A stretch of 64,000 nt of DNA from Pelagimonas phthalicica (GCF_004364805.1 NZ_SOAP01000002.1:1488001-1552000); one strand, 5' to 3'; positions 18,672 to 27,755 are shown, counted from the first letter of the stretch. Translations and numbers: made by a program. Notes: generated from the letters alone by a model not told the origin.

Positions 18672-19481
18672 CTAGATCTTCCCCGCTTTCAGGTTGGTCA
18701 GGAACGGAGCATAGCCAGCCTCGCCCATCCAGAAATTCACAAGATTGTGGACACCGGCAGAGGTCAGCGTGGCACCGGCCAGCGCGTCAACGTGGTAATC
18801 AGCCCCCGCCGCAGGTGCGGCCTTGGTTACGCTGATCTGCAATTCGCCGGATTCGTCAGCCAGCTTCTTGCCCTTCCACAGCGCTTTCCAGCGTGGGTTA
18901 TCCACCTCGGCACCCAGACCCGGTGTTTCCGCATGTTCATAGAATTGCAGACCAAAGATGTCGTTGCCGTTCTCTTCAAGCGCGATAAAGCCATAGAGCG
19001 TCGACCACAGGCCATAGCCATGCAGCGGCAGGATAACCTTGTCGATGGCACCAGCCTCGTCACGCAGAATATAGACAGTCACGAATTGGCCCTGACGCAC
19101 GATGCCCGCCGGGTCGTCAGCCAAGGCAACCGAAGTTGCCGGATCTTCGGCTGCGGCGCGGTCGTCAAACTCGGCCGCGACGAACTGATCGGTGAACTCA
19201 CCACTGGCCAGTTCCAGCACCTGCGGTTCAAAGGCGGCAAACGCCTCCAGAACATCGGTGTTCGGGTCATAGATGCCGGCGACTTGCAGAATGTTGATCT
19301 GTTTGTCTTTCAGCGCGTTCACCGCCTGGATCGGACGCAGGGCCACAGCCGCTGCAGACACGATCATCGAAGCAACAAGGCAGACCGCCACGGCGACAAA
19401 GATCGTCTTGGGCACGGAATCTGCGGGCAGAGCCAGAAAGCGGCGCAGCGCCCCTTGGGGTTGTTGATCCTGCTCAGACAT
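18672..19481 (-). CDS. nqrC: Na+-NQR subunit C (covalent FMN subunit)
   Basis: The product has 269 residues from the ATG at 19481, which overlaps the nqrB 3' end by 8 bases; a longer frame adds 13 residues without support. One N-terminal helix (about 19-41) anchors a periplasmic domain. FMN is attached by ApbE to a Thr in the Dxx(S/T)GAT motif; here the motif reads DALAGATLTS with the acceptor at about Thr238. The fourth position is Ala where Ser or Thr is usual, a small deviation. Otherwise length and order are normal. Confidence 0.95.
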   Translation of the reverse strand: MSEQDQQPQGALRRFLALPADSVPKTIFVAVAVCLVASMIVSAAAVALRPIQAVNALKDKQINILQVAGIYDPNTDVLEAFAAFEPQVLELASGEFTDQFVAAEFDDRAAAEDPATSVALADDPAGIVRQGQFVTVYILRDEAGAIDKVILPLHGYGLWSTLYGFIALEENGNDIFGLQFYEHAETPGLGAEVDNPRWKALWKGKKLADESGELQISVTKAAPAAGADYHVDALAGATLTSAGVHNLVNFWMGEAGYAPFLTNLKAGKI

Positions 19482-20673
19482 TGCGCTTGGCCCTCCGCCG
19501 GATATTTGCCTGCACGACAAAGTAGTCGATCAATGGCGCGAATACGTTACCAAATAGGATGGCGAGCATCATGCCTTCGGGGAAGGCCGGGTTCACCACG
19601 CGGATCATCACGACCATAAAGCCGATCAGCGCCCCGTAGATGTAGCGGCCCATATTGGTATGCGCGCCGGAAACAGGTTCGGTGACCATGAAGACCAGCC
19701 CGAACGCATAGCCGCCCAGCACCAGATGCCAGTACCATGGCAGTGCGAACATCGGGTTGGTGTCGGACCCGACCCAGTTCAGCAGGGTCGAAAAGCCGAT
19801 CATGCCGACCAGACAGCCCACCACCATGCGGTAGTTCGCAATCTTGGTGGCCAGCAGGAAGGCCAGGCCGATAAAGCAGGCAATGGCCGAGGTCTCGCCC
19901 ATCGAGCCGGGGATCACCCCGACAAAGCTGTCCCACCAGGTCATGCCGCGTGCAGCCAGTTCCTGGAACCCGTCAGACGCGGTTACGGCCAGCGCAGTCG
20001 CCCCGGTGAAACCATCAACCGGCACCCAGACTGAATCCCCCGACATTTGCGCCGGATAGGCGAAATAGAGGAAAGCACGACCGGTCAGCGCCGGGTTGAG
20101 GAAGTTTTTGCCCGTGCCGCCAAAGACTTCTTTGCCGATCACCACACCAAAGATGATGCCCAGTGCCACCTGCCATAGCGGCGTCGTGGCGGGAACGATC
20201 AGGGTGTAAAGCATCGAGGTGACAAGGAAACCCTCGTTGACCTCATGCTTGCGCACGGTGGCAAAGATCACCTCAAAGATACCACCGGCCACCAGCGTCA
20301 CAATATAGATCGGCAGGAAGTACAGCAGCCCGTGCAGCGCGTTGGCCACCGGGTTGGCGGCGTTGAAACCGATGCCCAGCCCTTCGATAATGGCTGCGCG
20401 CCAGCCGCTTGCGCCATGTTCGGCGATGGCCATATTGGTTTGATAGCCCGTATTATACAGCGCCATCAGGATACAAGGGATCGTCGCGATGACCACATAG
20501 GTCATGATCCGCTTCATATCGATATAGCTGCGCGCATGCGGCGCGGCTGTCGTCACGGTTTTAGGCGTATAAAGGAAGCTTTCCACCATCTCATAGATGG
20601 GGAAGTAGCGTTCCCATTTGCCGCCATTCATGAAATGCGGTTCGATCCGATCAAAGAAATTCCGAAGACCCAT
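19474..20673 (-). CDS. nqrB: Na+-NQR subunit B (FMN and riboflavin subunit)
   Basis: This 399-residue polytopic subunit accepts electrons from the NqrC flavin and takes part in Na+ translocation and ubiquinone reduction. The N terminus GLRNFFDRIEPHF is characteristic. The flavinylation motif is DGFTGATALAV, acceptor Thr226, in full agreement with the ApbE target pattern. It starts 4 bases after the nqrA stop and ends inside nqrC. Length is close to Vibrio NqrB. Confidence 0.96.
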   Translation of the reverse strand: MGLRNFFDRIEPHFMNGGKWERYFPIYEMVESFLYTPKTVTTAAPHARSYIDMKRIMTYVVIATIPCILMALYNTGYQTNMAIAEHGASGWRAAIIEGLGIGFNAANPVANALHGLLYFLPIYIVTLVAGGIFEVIFATVRKHEVNEGFLVTSMLYTLIVPATTPLWQVALGIIFGVVIGKEVFGGTGKNFLNPALTGRAFLYFAYPAQMSGDSVWVPVDGFTGATALAVTASDGFQELAARGMTWWDSFVGVIPGSMGETSAIACFIGLAFLLATKIANYRMVVGCLVGMIGFSTLLNWVGSDTNPMFALPWYWHLVLGGYAFGLVFMVTEPVSGAHTNMGRYIYGALIGFMVVMIRVVNPAFPEGMMLAILFGNVFAPLIDYFVVQANIRRRAKRNV

Positions 20674-20677
20674 TGCT

Positions 20678-22021
20678 TTAGCCCTCTTTCTCGATCTTGG
20701 TCAGGCAGTCACGCAATGCCATCCCGTATTCATATTTTGCCGGGCAGGCAAAGCCCACCAGACCCAGATCTTCCTCGTCCAACTCCAACGCGCCCAGCAA
20801 TTGGGCCTGGTCGGTGTCCATGACCAACAAAGCGCGCAACAGCTGTGTCGGCAGGAAGTCCTGTGGCATCAATTCTTCGAATGTGCCCAGAGGCACCATC
20901 GCACGGCGACCGCCATTGAGGTTCGAGGTCAGCGGATAAAGCTTTTTGCTGATCGCCGAGCCCAAAACCGGCTGCACCGCGAATTTCGAAAACATCGGGC
21001 GGATCCAACCCATGGGGATCTGCTTGTGATCTTCTTCGATCAGGGTGATCTGGCGTGCATAGCGCCCGAGATAGGCCGCCGGACCTTCGCCGCCACGACC
21101 GCTGAGGACCGAGCCCGAGATCATGCGCACGGGCAGATCGCCGGGCAGGTCATTCGCTGTCAGATCCGCCATCGAGGCACCGGCAACAGTGCGCACCAGA
21201 CGGGGGTCTTTGCAAACCGGCCCGGTCAGGGCGATCACGCAAGAGGCATCATACTTACCGGTCAAAAGCAGACGGCCAATGGTGATCACATCCTGATAGC
21301 CGATGGTCCAAACCACCTTGTCCCCGGCAATCGGGGTCAGGAAATGCAGATGTGTGCCCGCCAGACCAGCAGGGTGCGGACCGCTAAAGCTGACCGCTTC
21401 GACACCTTGCGCGTCATGTCCGGGCAGCGGTTGGCCCTGGCCCTGACAGAGATATGTGGTGCCCTCTGTCAGCGAGGCGATGGCGGCGACGCCTTTGGCA
21501 AAGGCGTCGGCATCTTCCTGGATCGCCACGGTTGGATCGGCCGCCAAAGGCTCTGTATCCATGGCGGTGATCAGGATCGCGGCGGGCGCGCTGTCGGGGC
21601 TTGGCACCTTGGAATAGGGGCGCGTGCGGAATGAGGTCCACAAACCAGCAGCGCAGAGTTTCTCAACCAGGCCGGCGCGCGTGGTCGCATCACCGGTATC
21701 GGAAAAATCAACGCCTTCACCTCCCGCTGGATCAACATCAATCTCAATGCTGATCAGCTTGCGCCGTGCGCCGCGATTGATCGCCTTGACCTTACCCGCA
21801 ACGGGCGAGACCACCTGGGCCTCTGGCATGTCTTTGTCAAACAGTACCGGGGTTCCTGGAACGACCGCGTCTCCTTCGGCCACGAGGATACGTGGCTTTA
21901 GTCCGACATAGTCCTCCCCCAAGATCCCGACGGTGCTCAGATCTGGCGCAGAACCGATTTCGGGGCGGGCTGCCCCGGTGATCGGCAAGTCTAGGCCTTT
22001 TCGCAGCTTGAAGTGCTTCAA
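20678..22021 (-). CDS. nqrA: Na+-NQR subunit A
   Basis: The product has 447 residues, the peripheral cytoplasmic subunit of the complex. The start must be TTG at 22021: a stop lies two codons upstream in frame, and the family's opening KxKKGLDLPI is matched by MKHFKLRKGLDLPI only from here. CTTGAAG/CTTCAAG at 22007-22022 forms a palindrome over this start codon. First gene of the operon; its promoter must lie in the 174-base gap shared with apbE. Domain order and length are normal. Confidence 0.95.
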   Translation of the reverse strand: MKHFKLRKGLDLPITGAARPEIGSAPDLSTVGILGEDYVGLKPRILVAEGDAVVPGTPVLFDKDMPEAQVVSPVAGKVKAINRGARRKLISIEIDVDPAGGEGVDFSDTGDATTRAGLVEKLCAAGLWTSFRTRPYSKVPSPDSAPAAILITAMDTEPLAADPTVAIQEDADAFAKGVAAIASLTEGTTYLCQGQGQPLPGHDAQGVEAVSFSGPHPAGLAGTHLHFLTPIAGDKVVWTIGYQDVITIGRLLLTGKYDASCVIALTGPVCKDPRLVRTVAGASMADLTANDLPGDLPVRMISGSVLSGRGGEGPAAYLGRYARQITLIEEDHKQIPMGWIRPMFSKFAVQPVLGSAISKKLYPLTSNLNGGRRAMVPLGTFEELMPQDFLPTQLLRALLVMDTDQAQLLGALELDEEDLGLVGFACPAKYEYGMALRDCLTKIEKEG

Positions 22022-22022
22022 G
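22007..22022. promoter_or_regulatory. Palindrome over the nqrA TTG start
   Basis: CTTGAAG-TG-CTTCAAG has perfect 7-base arms that include the TTG start of nqrA. In mRNA it could form a small hairpin that hides the start; as DNA it could be a protein site. Part of it encodes the KHFK residues, so chance is possible. Confidence 0.3.
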
Positions 22023-22195
22023 TTTCTCTAACCCCAACCGGTGTGTCTTCGACGAGCGTGCAGATACCGCCAAAATGGCGAAACCGCGCTCTGGGGTGCG
22101 TGCTAGTGCCTTTGGCCGGAAATTGCCATATTGGACTTGAAGATTTTCCGCGATTTCGTCAAAAGCGTGTCGAAACTTCAGACAAGGATCACATT

Positions 22196-23215
22196 GTGAG
22201 CAGCTTGACCACGTTCTCCCGCCGCGCGTTTCTGGTAATGCCATTTGCATTGGCCGCTTGCTACAATCGCACACAGGTTATTGAGCTTGTTGGTCAAACC
22301 ATGGGAACGACCTACAAGGTTGTGGCCGTTGATCACAAGAACGCCGTCGACAAGGCAGAGGTCGAAATGCGCATTTCGGCAGCGCTTGCGGATGTGAACA
22401 AAGCCATGTCGAACTGGGACGATTCGTCGGAAATCTCGCGGATCAACGCCGCGCCCGCCGGTGCGCGGGCCGATATGTCGCAGGAATTGGCGCAGGTCAT
22501 GAATGCCGCTGCCGACGTGAACGCCGCCAGCCAGGGTCGATTCGACACCACAATGGGCCCGCTGATCGAGCTTTGGGGCTTTGGCGCGCCGGGTCAAACC
22601 GCGCTGCCAAGCGAGGCTGCCATTGCGGCGGCACAAGCCAAATCCGGTCACGCAAACTCGCTGCTGCTGACCGGTCAGAACGTCGAAAAGACCCGCGAAG
22701 ACGCACAGGTTTATCTGGCGGGTATCGGCAAAGGCTACGGTGCCGACCATGTGGGTCGCGCACTCGAAGATCTGGGCCTGAGCGATTACATGGTTGAGAT
22801 CGGTGGTGATCTTTACGCCTCGGGCCGCAACCCCGAAGGCATGGCCTGGCAGATCGGCATTGAATCTCCTGATCCGCTGGCGCGTGGCGTCATGGGTGTT
22901 GTGGGCGTGTCCGGCATGGGCCTCGCCTCTTCCGGGGATTATCGCAACTATTTCGAGGCGGATGGGCAGCGTTTCTCGCATCTGATCGACCCTGTGACTG
23001 GCCGTCCTGTGGATCACAACACCGCCTCGGCCACCGTTCTGGCGGATAACGCCATGCTGGCCGATGCCTGGTCGACCGCGATGCTGATCCTGGGCCGTGA
23101 ACGTGGTCTTGAGGTTGCCGAGCAGCATCACATTGCCGTGCATTTTGTGGACCGCAACGCCGATGGGTCCTATGTGACTCATCAAAGCGCTGCCTTTGCA
23201 TCGCAGCTCGCCTAA
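22196..23215 (+). CDS. apbE: FAD:protein FMN transferase (ApbE)
   Basis: The product has 339 residues from a GTG at 22196 with GGA upstream; a longer frame has no signal. The N terminus has a twin-arginine-like SRRAFL and a lipobox ALAAC with Cys22, so it is probably a periplasmic lipoprotein. Domain marks: GTTYKV, DVNKAMSNWDDSSEISRIN, GKGYGADHVGRAL, the Mg/FAD site VEIGGDLYASGRN and the late TASATVLADNAMLADAWSTA. ApbE attaches FMN to threonines in NqrB and NqrC. It is divergent from nqrA, whereas in Vibrio it lies downstream of nqrF. Confidence 0.95.
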   Translation: MSSLTTFSRRAFLVMPFALAACYNRTQVIELVGQTMGTTYKVVAVDHKNAVDKAEVEMRISAALADVNKAMSNWDDSSEISRINAAPAGARADMSQELAQVMNAAADVNAASQGRFDTTMGPLIELWGFGAPGQTALPSEAAIAAAQAKSGHANSLLLTGQNVEKTREDAQVYLAGIGKGYGADHVGRALEDLGLSDYMVEIGGDLYASGRNPEGMAWQIGIESPDPLARGVMGVVGVSGMGLASSGDYRNYFEADGQRFSHLIDPVTGRPVDHNTASATVLADNAMLADAWSTAMLILGRERGLEVAEQHHIAVHFVDRNADGSYVTHQSAAFASQLA

Positions 23216-23236
23216 CCCTCGGTTGAAAGGCAGTCC

Positions 23237-23479
23237 ATGGCCACCTTCTTTCTGACCTTTGCCGCGTTGTTGATCATCATGCTGGGCATGTCGCTTGGCG
23301 TGATCCTGATGAACAAGCGGATCAAGGGCAGCTGCGGGGGGCTGAATGCGATTGCCGATGCGGATCAATGCCTTGTCTGTAACAAGGAAATCGATCCCAA
23401 CAGCCCCCTACGCGAGCGGCTGGCCTGCCCACGGGCACGCAAAATGCTTGAGCAAATGGAGAATGATCGCGTAGGCTGA
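23237..23479 (+). CDS. nqrM: Na+-NQR maturation protein NqrM (DUF539)
   Basis: This 80-residue protein has one N-terminal membrane helix (3-25), then KGSCGGL and four cysteines (33, 45, 48, 64). This is the NqrM/DUF539 pattern. NqrM is needed to place iron in the NqrD/NqrE membrane site (family knowledge). It starts 21 bases after apbE, which supports co-transcription of the two maturation factors opposite the structural operon. This copy has a longer interval after CGGL than the Vibrio protein. Confidence 0.9.
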   Translation: MATFFLTFAALLIIMLGMSLGVILMNKRIKGSCGGLNAIADADQCLVCNKEIDPNSPLRERLACPRARKMLEQMENDRVG

Positions 23480-23499
23480 TCCGTAAGGAGGAATTGCCT

Positions 23500-24018
23500 A
23501 TGCCATCATCTTACCAGTCCCCCATGCGACAAGATCAGGATGCCGCCGCTGGCTCAAAGAGTCAGACCGTCAATGTGTCCGATCAGAATGCCACCGTCGC
23601 GGATGTCCTTGCGGGCAAAGGGGGCGAGGTGTTTTCGATCAAACCCAATGAAACGCTAGGCACCGCTGTACAAGAGCTGCGCGATCGTCGGATCGGCGCG
23701 CTGGTTGTCACCGATGATGCCGGTGCCTTGGTCGGGATTTTGTCCGAGCGCGATATCGTGCGCAAACTGGCGGATACACCGGGCCAGACCCTGCCCCAGC
23801 AGGTCGGCGATGTCATGACCAAAGAGGTGCAGACCTGCGGGTCAAGCGCGCCGTTGGTCGGGGTGCTCAAGCAAATGACCGAAGGCCGCTTTCGCCATAT
23901 GCCCGTGGTCACCGATGGCCAGCTGGTTGGCATGGTCACCATTGGCGACGTGATTCAGCACCGATTGACCCAGCTGGAACACGAAGCGCTGCACCTTAAG
24001 CAGTTGATTATCGGGTAG
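23500..24018 (+). CDS. CBS domain pair protein
   Basis: The product has 172 residues from the ATG at 23500, 8 bases after AAGGAGG; a TTG two codons earlier is too close to the ribosome site. A polar N terminus (1-35) is followed by two CBS domains: the first with ALVVTDDAGALVGILSERDIVRKL, the second with HMPVVTDGQLVGMVTIGDVI. Such stand-alone pairs bind adenine nucleotides and act as energy sensors. It follows nqrM by 20 bases, so it may be the third gene of that transcript, but a link to NQR is inference. Confidence 0.85.
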   Translation: MPSSYQSPMRQDQDAAAGSKSQTVNVSDQNATVADVLAGKGGEVFSIKPNETLGTAVQELRDRRIGALVVTDDAGALVGILSERDIVRKLADTPGQTLPQQVGDVMTKEVQTCGSSAPLVGVLKQMTEGRFRHMPVVTDGQLVGMVTIGDVIQHRLTQLEHEALHLKQLIIG

Positions 24019-24020
24019 AT

Positions 24021-24206
24021 TTACCCGGCGGTCTCCATTGGTACAAAGCCAAGGATGATCAGCCCCGCCGCCGCAATGATCCCGAAGACCCAGTATTGAT
24101 ACTTTGGGCCTTCGGCCTTCCAGACGCGGCGGTATTGAAAGCCTGCCAGGCAGGCAATCACAAAAATCAAGGTGGCCACAAAGGGGCTGAGCGTGAGGTC
24201 TGCCAT
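24021..24206 (-). CDS. Small two-helix membrane protein
   Basis: The product has 61 residues from the ATG at 24206. Two hydrophobic helices (about 8-21 and 37-54) are joined by the basic loop QYRRVWKAEGPKYQYW. No family recognised. A longer frame back to 24305 adds 33 basic residues without a helix and was not preferred. It converges with the CBS gene, and the stops are only 2 bases apart. Confidence 0.55.
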   Translation of the reverse strand: MADLTLSPFVATLIFVIACLAGFQYRRVWKAEGPKYQYWVFGIIAAAGLIILGFVPMETAG

Positions 24207-24368
24207 ATTTTGGCGGGCTTTCTTGCGAAGACGTGTCGGTGGCATCGCAATGCCACCTAATCCAGAGAAAAGCCAGCACGACCTGAGCCCTTTGGCGAAC
24301 GTCATCCTGCGAACCAGCGTCCCTTTGTGGCGAACCCCAAGCGAGTTTTACCTGCTTGGGGCGGTTTC

Positions 24369-24680
24369 TTATTTCTTCTTCAGCCGTTTACGCAGCTTTT
24401 CGCTGTCACTGGTCGTTTCATCGTTTTCACAGGTGTAATATTTGCCATCGACATGGGTACAGAGAATCCCCAAAAGAGTGCAGCCCCCGTCAGTGTCACA
24501 TTTGCAGGTCCATTTCCCGGTTAAATCGCTTGGGTTACAATTGATGTGAGTCTGGTCGGGGATATCTGCGGTAAATCCGGGCTTATCCGGGGCTTGTTCG
24601 ATTTTCAGCGTTTGGGCGGTGGCCGGTGACATGGAAATGCTCAGAGCAAGACAGGTCAAAAGGGTCGAAATACGACGCAT
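24369..24680 (-). CDS. Small cysteine-rich secreted protein
   Basis: The product has 103 residues from the ATG at 24680. A Sec signal peptide (MRRISTLLTCLALSISMSPATA, cut before QT) precedes a mature part with six cysteines spaced in pairs (NCNPSDLTGKWTCKCDTDGGCTLLGILCTHVDGKYYTCEND) and a Lys-rich tail. The even Cys number suggests disulphides in the periplasm. No family recognised. The longer frame to 24899 has no support. Confidence 0.6.
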   Translation of the reverse strand: MRRISTLLTCLALSISMSPATAQTLKIEQAPDKPGFTADIPDQTHINCNPSDLTGKWTCKCDTDGGCTLLGILCTHVDGKYYTCENDETTSDSEKLRKRLKKK

Positions 24681-25013
24681 GGGGTTTCTCCAAATTGGTT
24701 GCTTCAATATCAAGCAGCTTATGGGTGACCTTGCGCCAATCAACTCCCCCTTTCCGTGCACCTTGAAAACCGGCAAAACCCGGCGCGGGGATGGATTCAA
24801 AGAAACATATTCTCGCCGAGGCCTGTAAAACTGCCAGATTGATCCGGCAAATCTCCGCCGTTTCCACGATTTCAAGCCGGAAACTTTGCAGTCAATCAAA
24901 GGTGCATGTTGACCATAGGTTACACATCTTTAAGATGTTTTCACGCGCGGCATTGTAACCATGGGGGTTGTATTTGTGCTGCGCGGATGCCTCTATTTGA
25001 AAGGGAAACCGTA

Positions 25014-25541
25014 ATGACTCTGATCAAGAGCCTCTCCGCTGCCACCATTATGATCGCCTCCGCCTCTGTCGCGCTGGCCGAAGGTATTACTGAACAAGAT
25101 GTTATTGATGCGCAGGCCGCCTGGGGCCAGGGGATTGTGGATATTGCCAAGCTGCACAGCGATGGCGGTGACTTTGCGGGACGAGCCAAGGAGCATCTGG
25201 ATGTGCTCTATGCCTATGACAGCGAAAAGGTGATGTTCAAGCCGACTTTGGCGGCAGAGGATCAGTTCCGCGAAACCTTTGACGAAGCGCTGAGCTATTT
25301 CATCGGCACAGAGGGCAGCGAAGACAAGGGTTTTGCCATCAAGGGCTGGACCAAGGTGCGGTTTGAAAGCAACGGCATCTTTACCTCGGGCGATGCGGCA
25401 ACCGCCATGGGCAACTATTACTTCACCGGCCCGGATGGCTCTGAAACCAAGGTGGAATACAGCTTTGGCTATGTGCGCGGCGACGATGGTGCGTTGAAGA
25501 TCAACCTGCACCACTCCTCCCTGCCCTATGCCCCGCAGTAA
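25014..25541 (+). CDS. Secreted SnoaL/NTF2-like protein
   Basis: The product has 175 residues from the ATG at 25014, placing a Sec signal peptide (to ALA-EG, about residue 23) at the N terminus. The rest fits an NTF2/SnoaL-like alpha+beta cone: FKPTLAAEDQFRETFDEALSYF, GFAIKGWTKVRFESNGIF, AMGNYYFTGPDGSETKVEYSFGYVR, and a closing LKINLHHSSLPY. Close homologues are sometimes labelled phosphoribosyl-AMP cyclohydrolase; no residues here support that. Likely a periplasmic binding or stress protein. A terminator follows directly. Confidence 0.7.
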   Translation: MTLIKSLSAATIMIASASVALAEGITEQDVIDAQAAWGQGIVDIAKLHSDGGDFAGRAKEHLDVLYAYDSEKVMFKPTLAAEDQFRETFDEALSYFIGTEGSEDKGFAIKGWTKVRFESNGIFTSGDAATAMGNYYFTGPDGSETKVEYSFGYVRGDDGALKINLHHSSLPYAPQ

Positions 25542-25552
25542 GGTCGTGAAGC

Positions 25553-25583
25553 AAATCAGGCGGGCAAGGCCCGCCTGATTTTT
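25553..25583 (+). terminator. Rho-independent terminator
   Basis: AAATCAGGCGGGC, short loop, GCCCGCCTGATTTTT, directly after the SnoaL-like gene. Strong GC stem with T run. Confidence 0.93.
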
Positions 25584-25609
25584 CGTGTCGGTTTATGCTG
25601 GAACTCACC

Positions 25610-25770
25610 TCCGGATTGCTTGCAATCCGGTTCGCGCCCGACCACGCCCCCCTGGGCGGGCGCGAATTGACTGGCAGGTCTCGGCAAACGTCAACGTTCA
25701 CTAACCCTTAACCCGGTCTCCAAGTTCCAATGCGCCCACCCACGGTGTCGGGCGCAAACCTCTGTTGGTG
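25610..25770 (+). repeat. Dispersed intergenic repeat, family R200, copy 2
   Basis: It starts with CCGGATTGC-TT-GCAATCCGG, then CGCGCCCGACC and GGGCGGGCGCGAATT, a diverged middle, and GCGCCCACCCACGGTGTCGG followed by a degenerate end (CAAACCTCTGTTGG). Compared with copies 1 and 3, the middle is about one base shorter and poorly conserved, while the outer blocks are kept. Confidence 0.75.
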
Positions 25771-25795
25771 TTCAAAGCAGTCTCTGCAAACCTCA

Positions 25796-27109
25796 CTAAG
25801 GTATCAAAAACAGCGTGATCGCCGGGAAGAGCACCAGGATGACCACACGGATCAGGTCGGAGCTGACGAACCACATCACCGCTTTGTAGGTCTCAACCAT
25901 GGGGGTTGAGCGGTCCATCGCGTTGATAATGAACAGATTCATCCCCACCGGCGGCGTAATCAACCCGACCTCGACCACGATCAGCACCAGGATGCCAAAC
26001 CAGATCGCCACATGTTCAGGGCTCATGCCGAAATCAAGCGCCTGGATCACCGGGAAGAAGATCGGGATGGTCAGCAGGATCATCGACAGGGAATCCATCA
26101 GGCAGCCGAACACCAGGTAAAAGGCCAGGATCAGGATCAGCACGGTCCAGCTGCTGAACCCCTGCCCCACAACCCAGGATGACAGCTCTTGCGGCACCTG
26201 TGTGAGCGCAAGGAAACTGTTATAGAACCCGGCCCCAAGCACGATGAAAAAGATCATCGCGGTGCTGGTGGCTGTGGCAATGATGCTTTCCTTGAACACC
26301 TGCCAGTTGAGATTGCCCGAGACCAGCGCAATCACGCCCGTCCCCGCAGCGCCAACAGCCGCGCCTTCGGTCGGGGTGAACCAGCCGAGATAGATGCCAC
26401 CGACAACCAGGCCAAAGACCAGAACCACCGGCCAGACATCCATCATCGCCTTGATGCGTTCCGCCATCGGCACAGGCGGACGTGTGCCCGCGCTTTTGGG
26501 GTTCACGCGCACATAGAGCGAGATGGTGATCATATAGCCAATCGCCGCCAGAATGCCCGGCACAAAGGCCGCAAGAAACAGCTTGGCGATGTTCTGCTCG
26601 GTCAGGATCGCATAGATCACCAAAATGACACTAGGCGGGATCAAAATGCCAAGCGTGCCGCCCGCCGCCAGAGTCGCGGTGGAAAACCCGCCCGCATAGC
26701 CGTATTGGCGCAGCTCTGGCAGGGCAACGCGGCTCATGGTGGCGGCAGTCGCCAACGAGCTGCCACAGATCGCGCCAAAGCCTGCACAGGCCCCGACCGC
26801 GGCCATGGCCACCCCGCCGCGACGATGCCCCAGCCAGCTTTCAGCCGCTTTGAACAGCGCCGAAGACATGCCCGACAGGGTCGCAAACTGCCCCATCAGC
26901 AGGAACATCGGGATGATGGTCAGCGAGTAGCTGGAAAAGGTCGAATAGGTCTCGTTCTTGAGCTTGGCCAGCACCATCGTGCTGCCGCCCATGGCAAAAT
27001 ACAGCCCGCCCATCCCGCATAGCATCATCGCAAGGCCAATTGGCGCGCGCAAAAAGATCATGCCCAACAGGATCGGGAAGGACAGATAGCCCATTTCTAA
27101 CATGCTCAA
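25796..27109 (-). CDS. TRAP transporter large permease (DctM type)
   Basis: This 437-residue polytopic protein is the large membrane subunit of a tripartite ATP-independent periplasmic transporter, the Na+-driven translocation channel. Family blocks: FPILLGMIFLRAPIGLAMMLCG near the start, GFGAICGSSLATAATM, AAGGTLGILIPPSVILVIYA, and PVGMNLFIINAM near the end. The start overlaps the small permease stop by 4 bases. The solute cannot be derived from sequence; the binding protein is of the DctP class that often takes carboxylates. Confidence 0.93.
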   Translation of the reverse strand: MSMLEMGYLSFPILLGMIFLRAPIGLAMMLCGMGGLYFAMGGSTMVLAKLKNETYSTFSSYSLTIIPMFLLMGQFATLSGMSSALFKAAESWLGHRRGGVAMAAVGACAGFGAICGSSLATAATMSRVALPELRQYGYAGGFSTATLAAGGTLGILIPPSVILVIYAILTEQNIAKLFLAAFVPGILAAIGYMITISLYVRVNPKSAGTRPPVPMAERIKAMMDVWPVVLVFGLVVGGIYLGWFTPTEGAAVGAAGTGVIALVSGNLNWQVFKESIIATATSTAMIFFIVLGAGFYNSFLALTQVPQELSSWVVGQGFSSWTVLILILAFYLVFGCLMDSLSMILLTIPIFFPVIQALDFGMSPEHVAIWFGILVLIVVEVGLITPPVGMNLFIINAMDRSTPMVETYKAVMWFVSSDLIRVVILVLFPAITLFLIP

Positions 27110-27681
27110 TGGGAGGCTCCTTCGGAATAAGGCAAGAAGTGGCGCTTGGTCAGGGTTTCAGCGATCCGCCCTATGGCGGTATAAATCGCGGTGATCGTCG
27201 CCACAAAGGCCGCAACAAAGCTGGCCGCATAGGCCCACCAGATCGGGAATTGCAGCAAGAAGGTGGTTTCCCCATATGACATCTTGCTTTGCATGCCTTC
27301 ATACAGCCGCCAGGTGATCAGGATCAGCACAATGGCAAAGATCACTTCCCAGAAGGCTTGAATGATTTTGTTCAGTTTTTGCGACAGAAACGAGGTGAAC
27401 ACATCCACCGTCGCATGGCCGCTATAGAGTTGCGCAACCGGCAGGAAGGCAAAGATGGCAAAGGCCACTCCGGCTTCGACCAGTTCGAAATCGCCAGTGA
27501 TCGGGCCGACACCCGTATTGATCAAGGTCTTGCCCAGGGCTTCGGGCATCCAGCCGGCATGACCCAGCGTGTTCAGCCCACGCCCCAACACGCTGATGCA
27601 AGTCAGGATCACCAGGGCGGTCAATACGATCCCGCCCAAGATTGCCATAACCCGCGCCAAACGCTCCATCCATTTCAGCAT
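27106..27681 (-). CDS. TRAP transporter small permease (DctQ type)
   Basis: This 191-residue protein has four membrane helices. DctQ proteins are the smaller membrane subunits and help assemble the large permease. Typical features: an N-terminal helix ARVMAILGGIVLTALVILTCISVLGR, and FLPVAQLYSGHATVDVFTSFL in the second half of the first domain. It is coupled to the large permease by a 4-base overlap and separated from the binding-protein gene by a hairpin. Confidence 0.9.
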   Translation of the reverse strand: MLKWMERLARVMAILGGIVLTALVILTCISVLGRGLNTLGHAGWMPEALGKTLINTGVGPITGDFELVEAGVAFAIFAFLPVAQLYSGHATVDVFTSFLSQKLNKIIQAFWEVIFAIVLILITWRLYEGMQSKMSYGETTFLLQFPIWWAYAASFVAAFVATITAIYTAIGRIAETLTKRHFLPYSEGASH

Positions 27682-27702
27682 CAGAGGTTCTCCGGATAAA
27701 AC

Positions 27703-27730
27703 ATGCCCCCGCCCGGTCAGGCAGGGGCAT
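27703..27730 (-). terminator. Intercistronic hairpin between TRAP binding protein and permeases
   Basis: On minus, ATGCCCC-T-GCC pairs with GGC-G-GGGGCAT around TGACC, followed by GTTTTAT. It lies in the 74-base gap after the binding-protein gene. As in other transporters, such a structure can reduce permease expression relative to the binding protein. Confidence 0.7.
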
Positions 27731-27755
27731 CTTTTGTTTCGCTTGTGTCAGCCGT

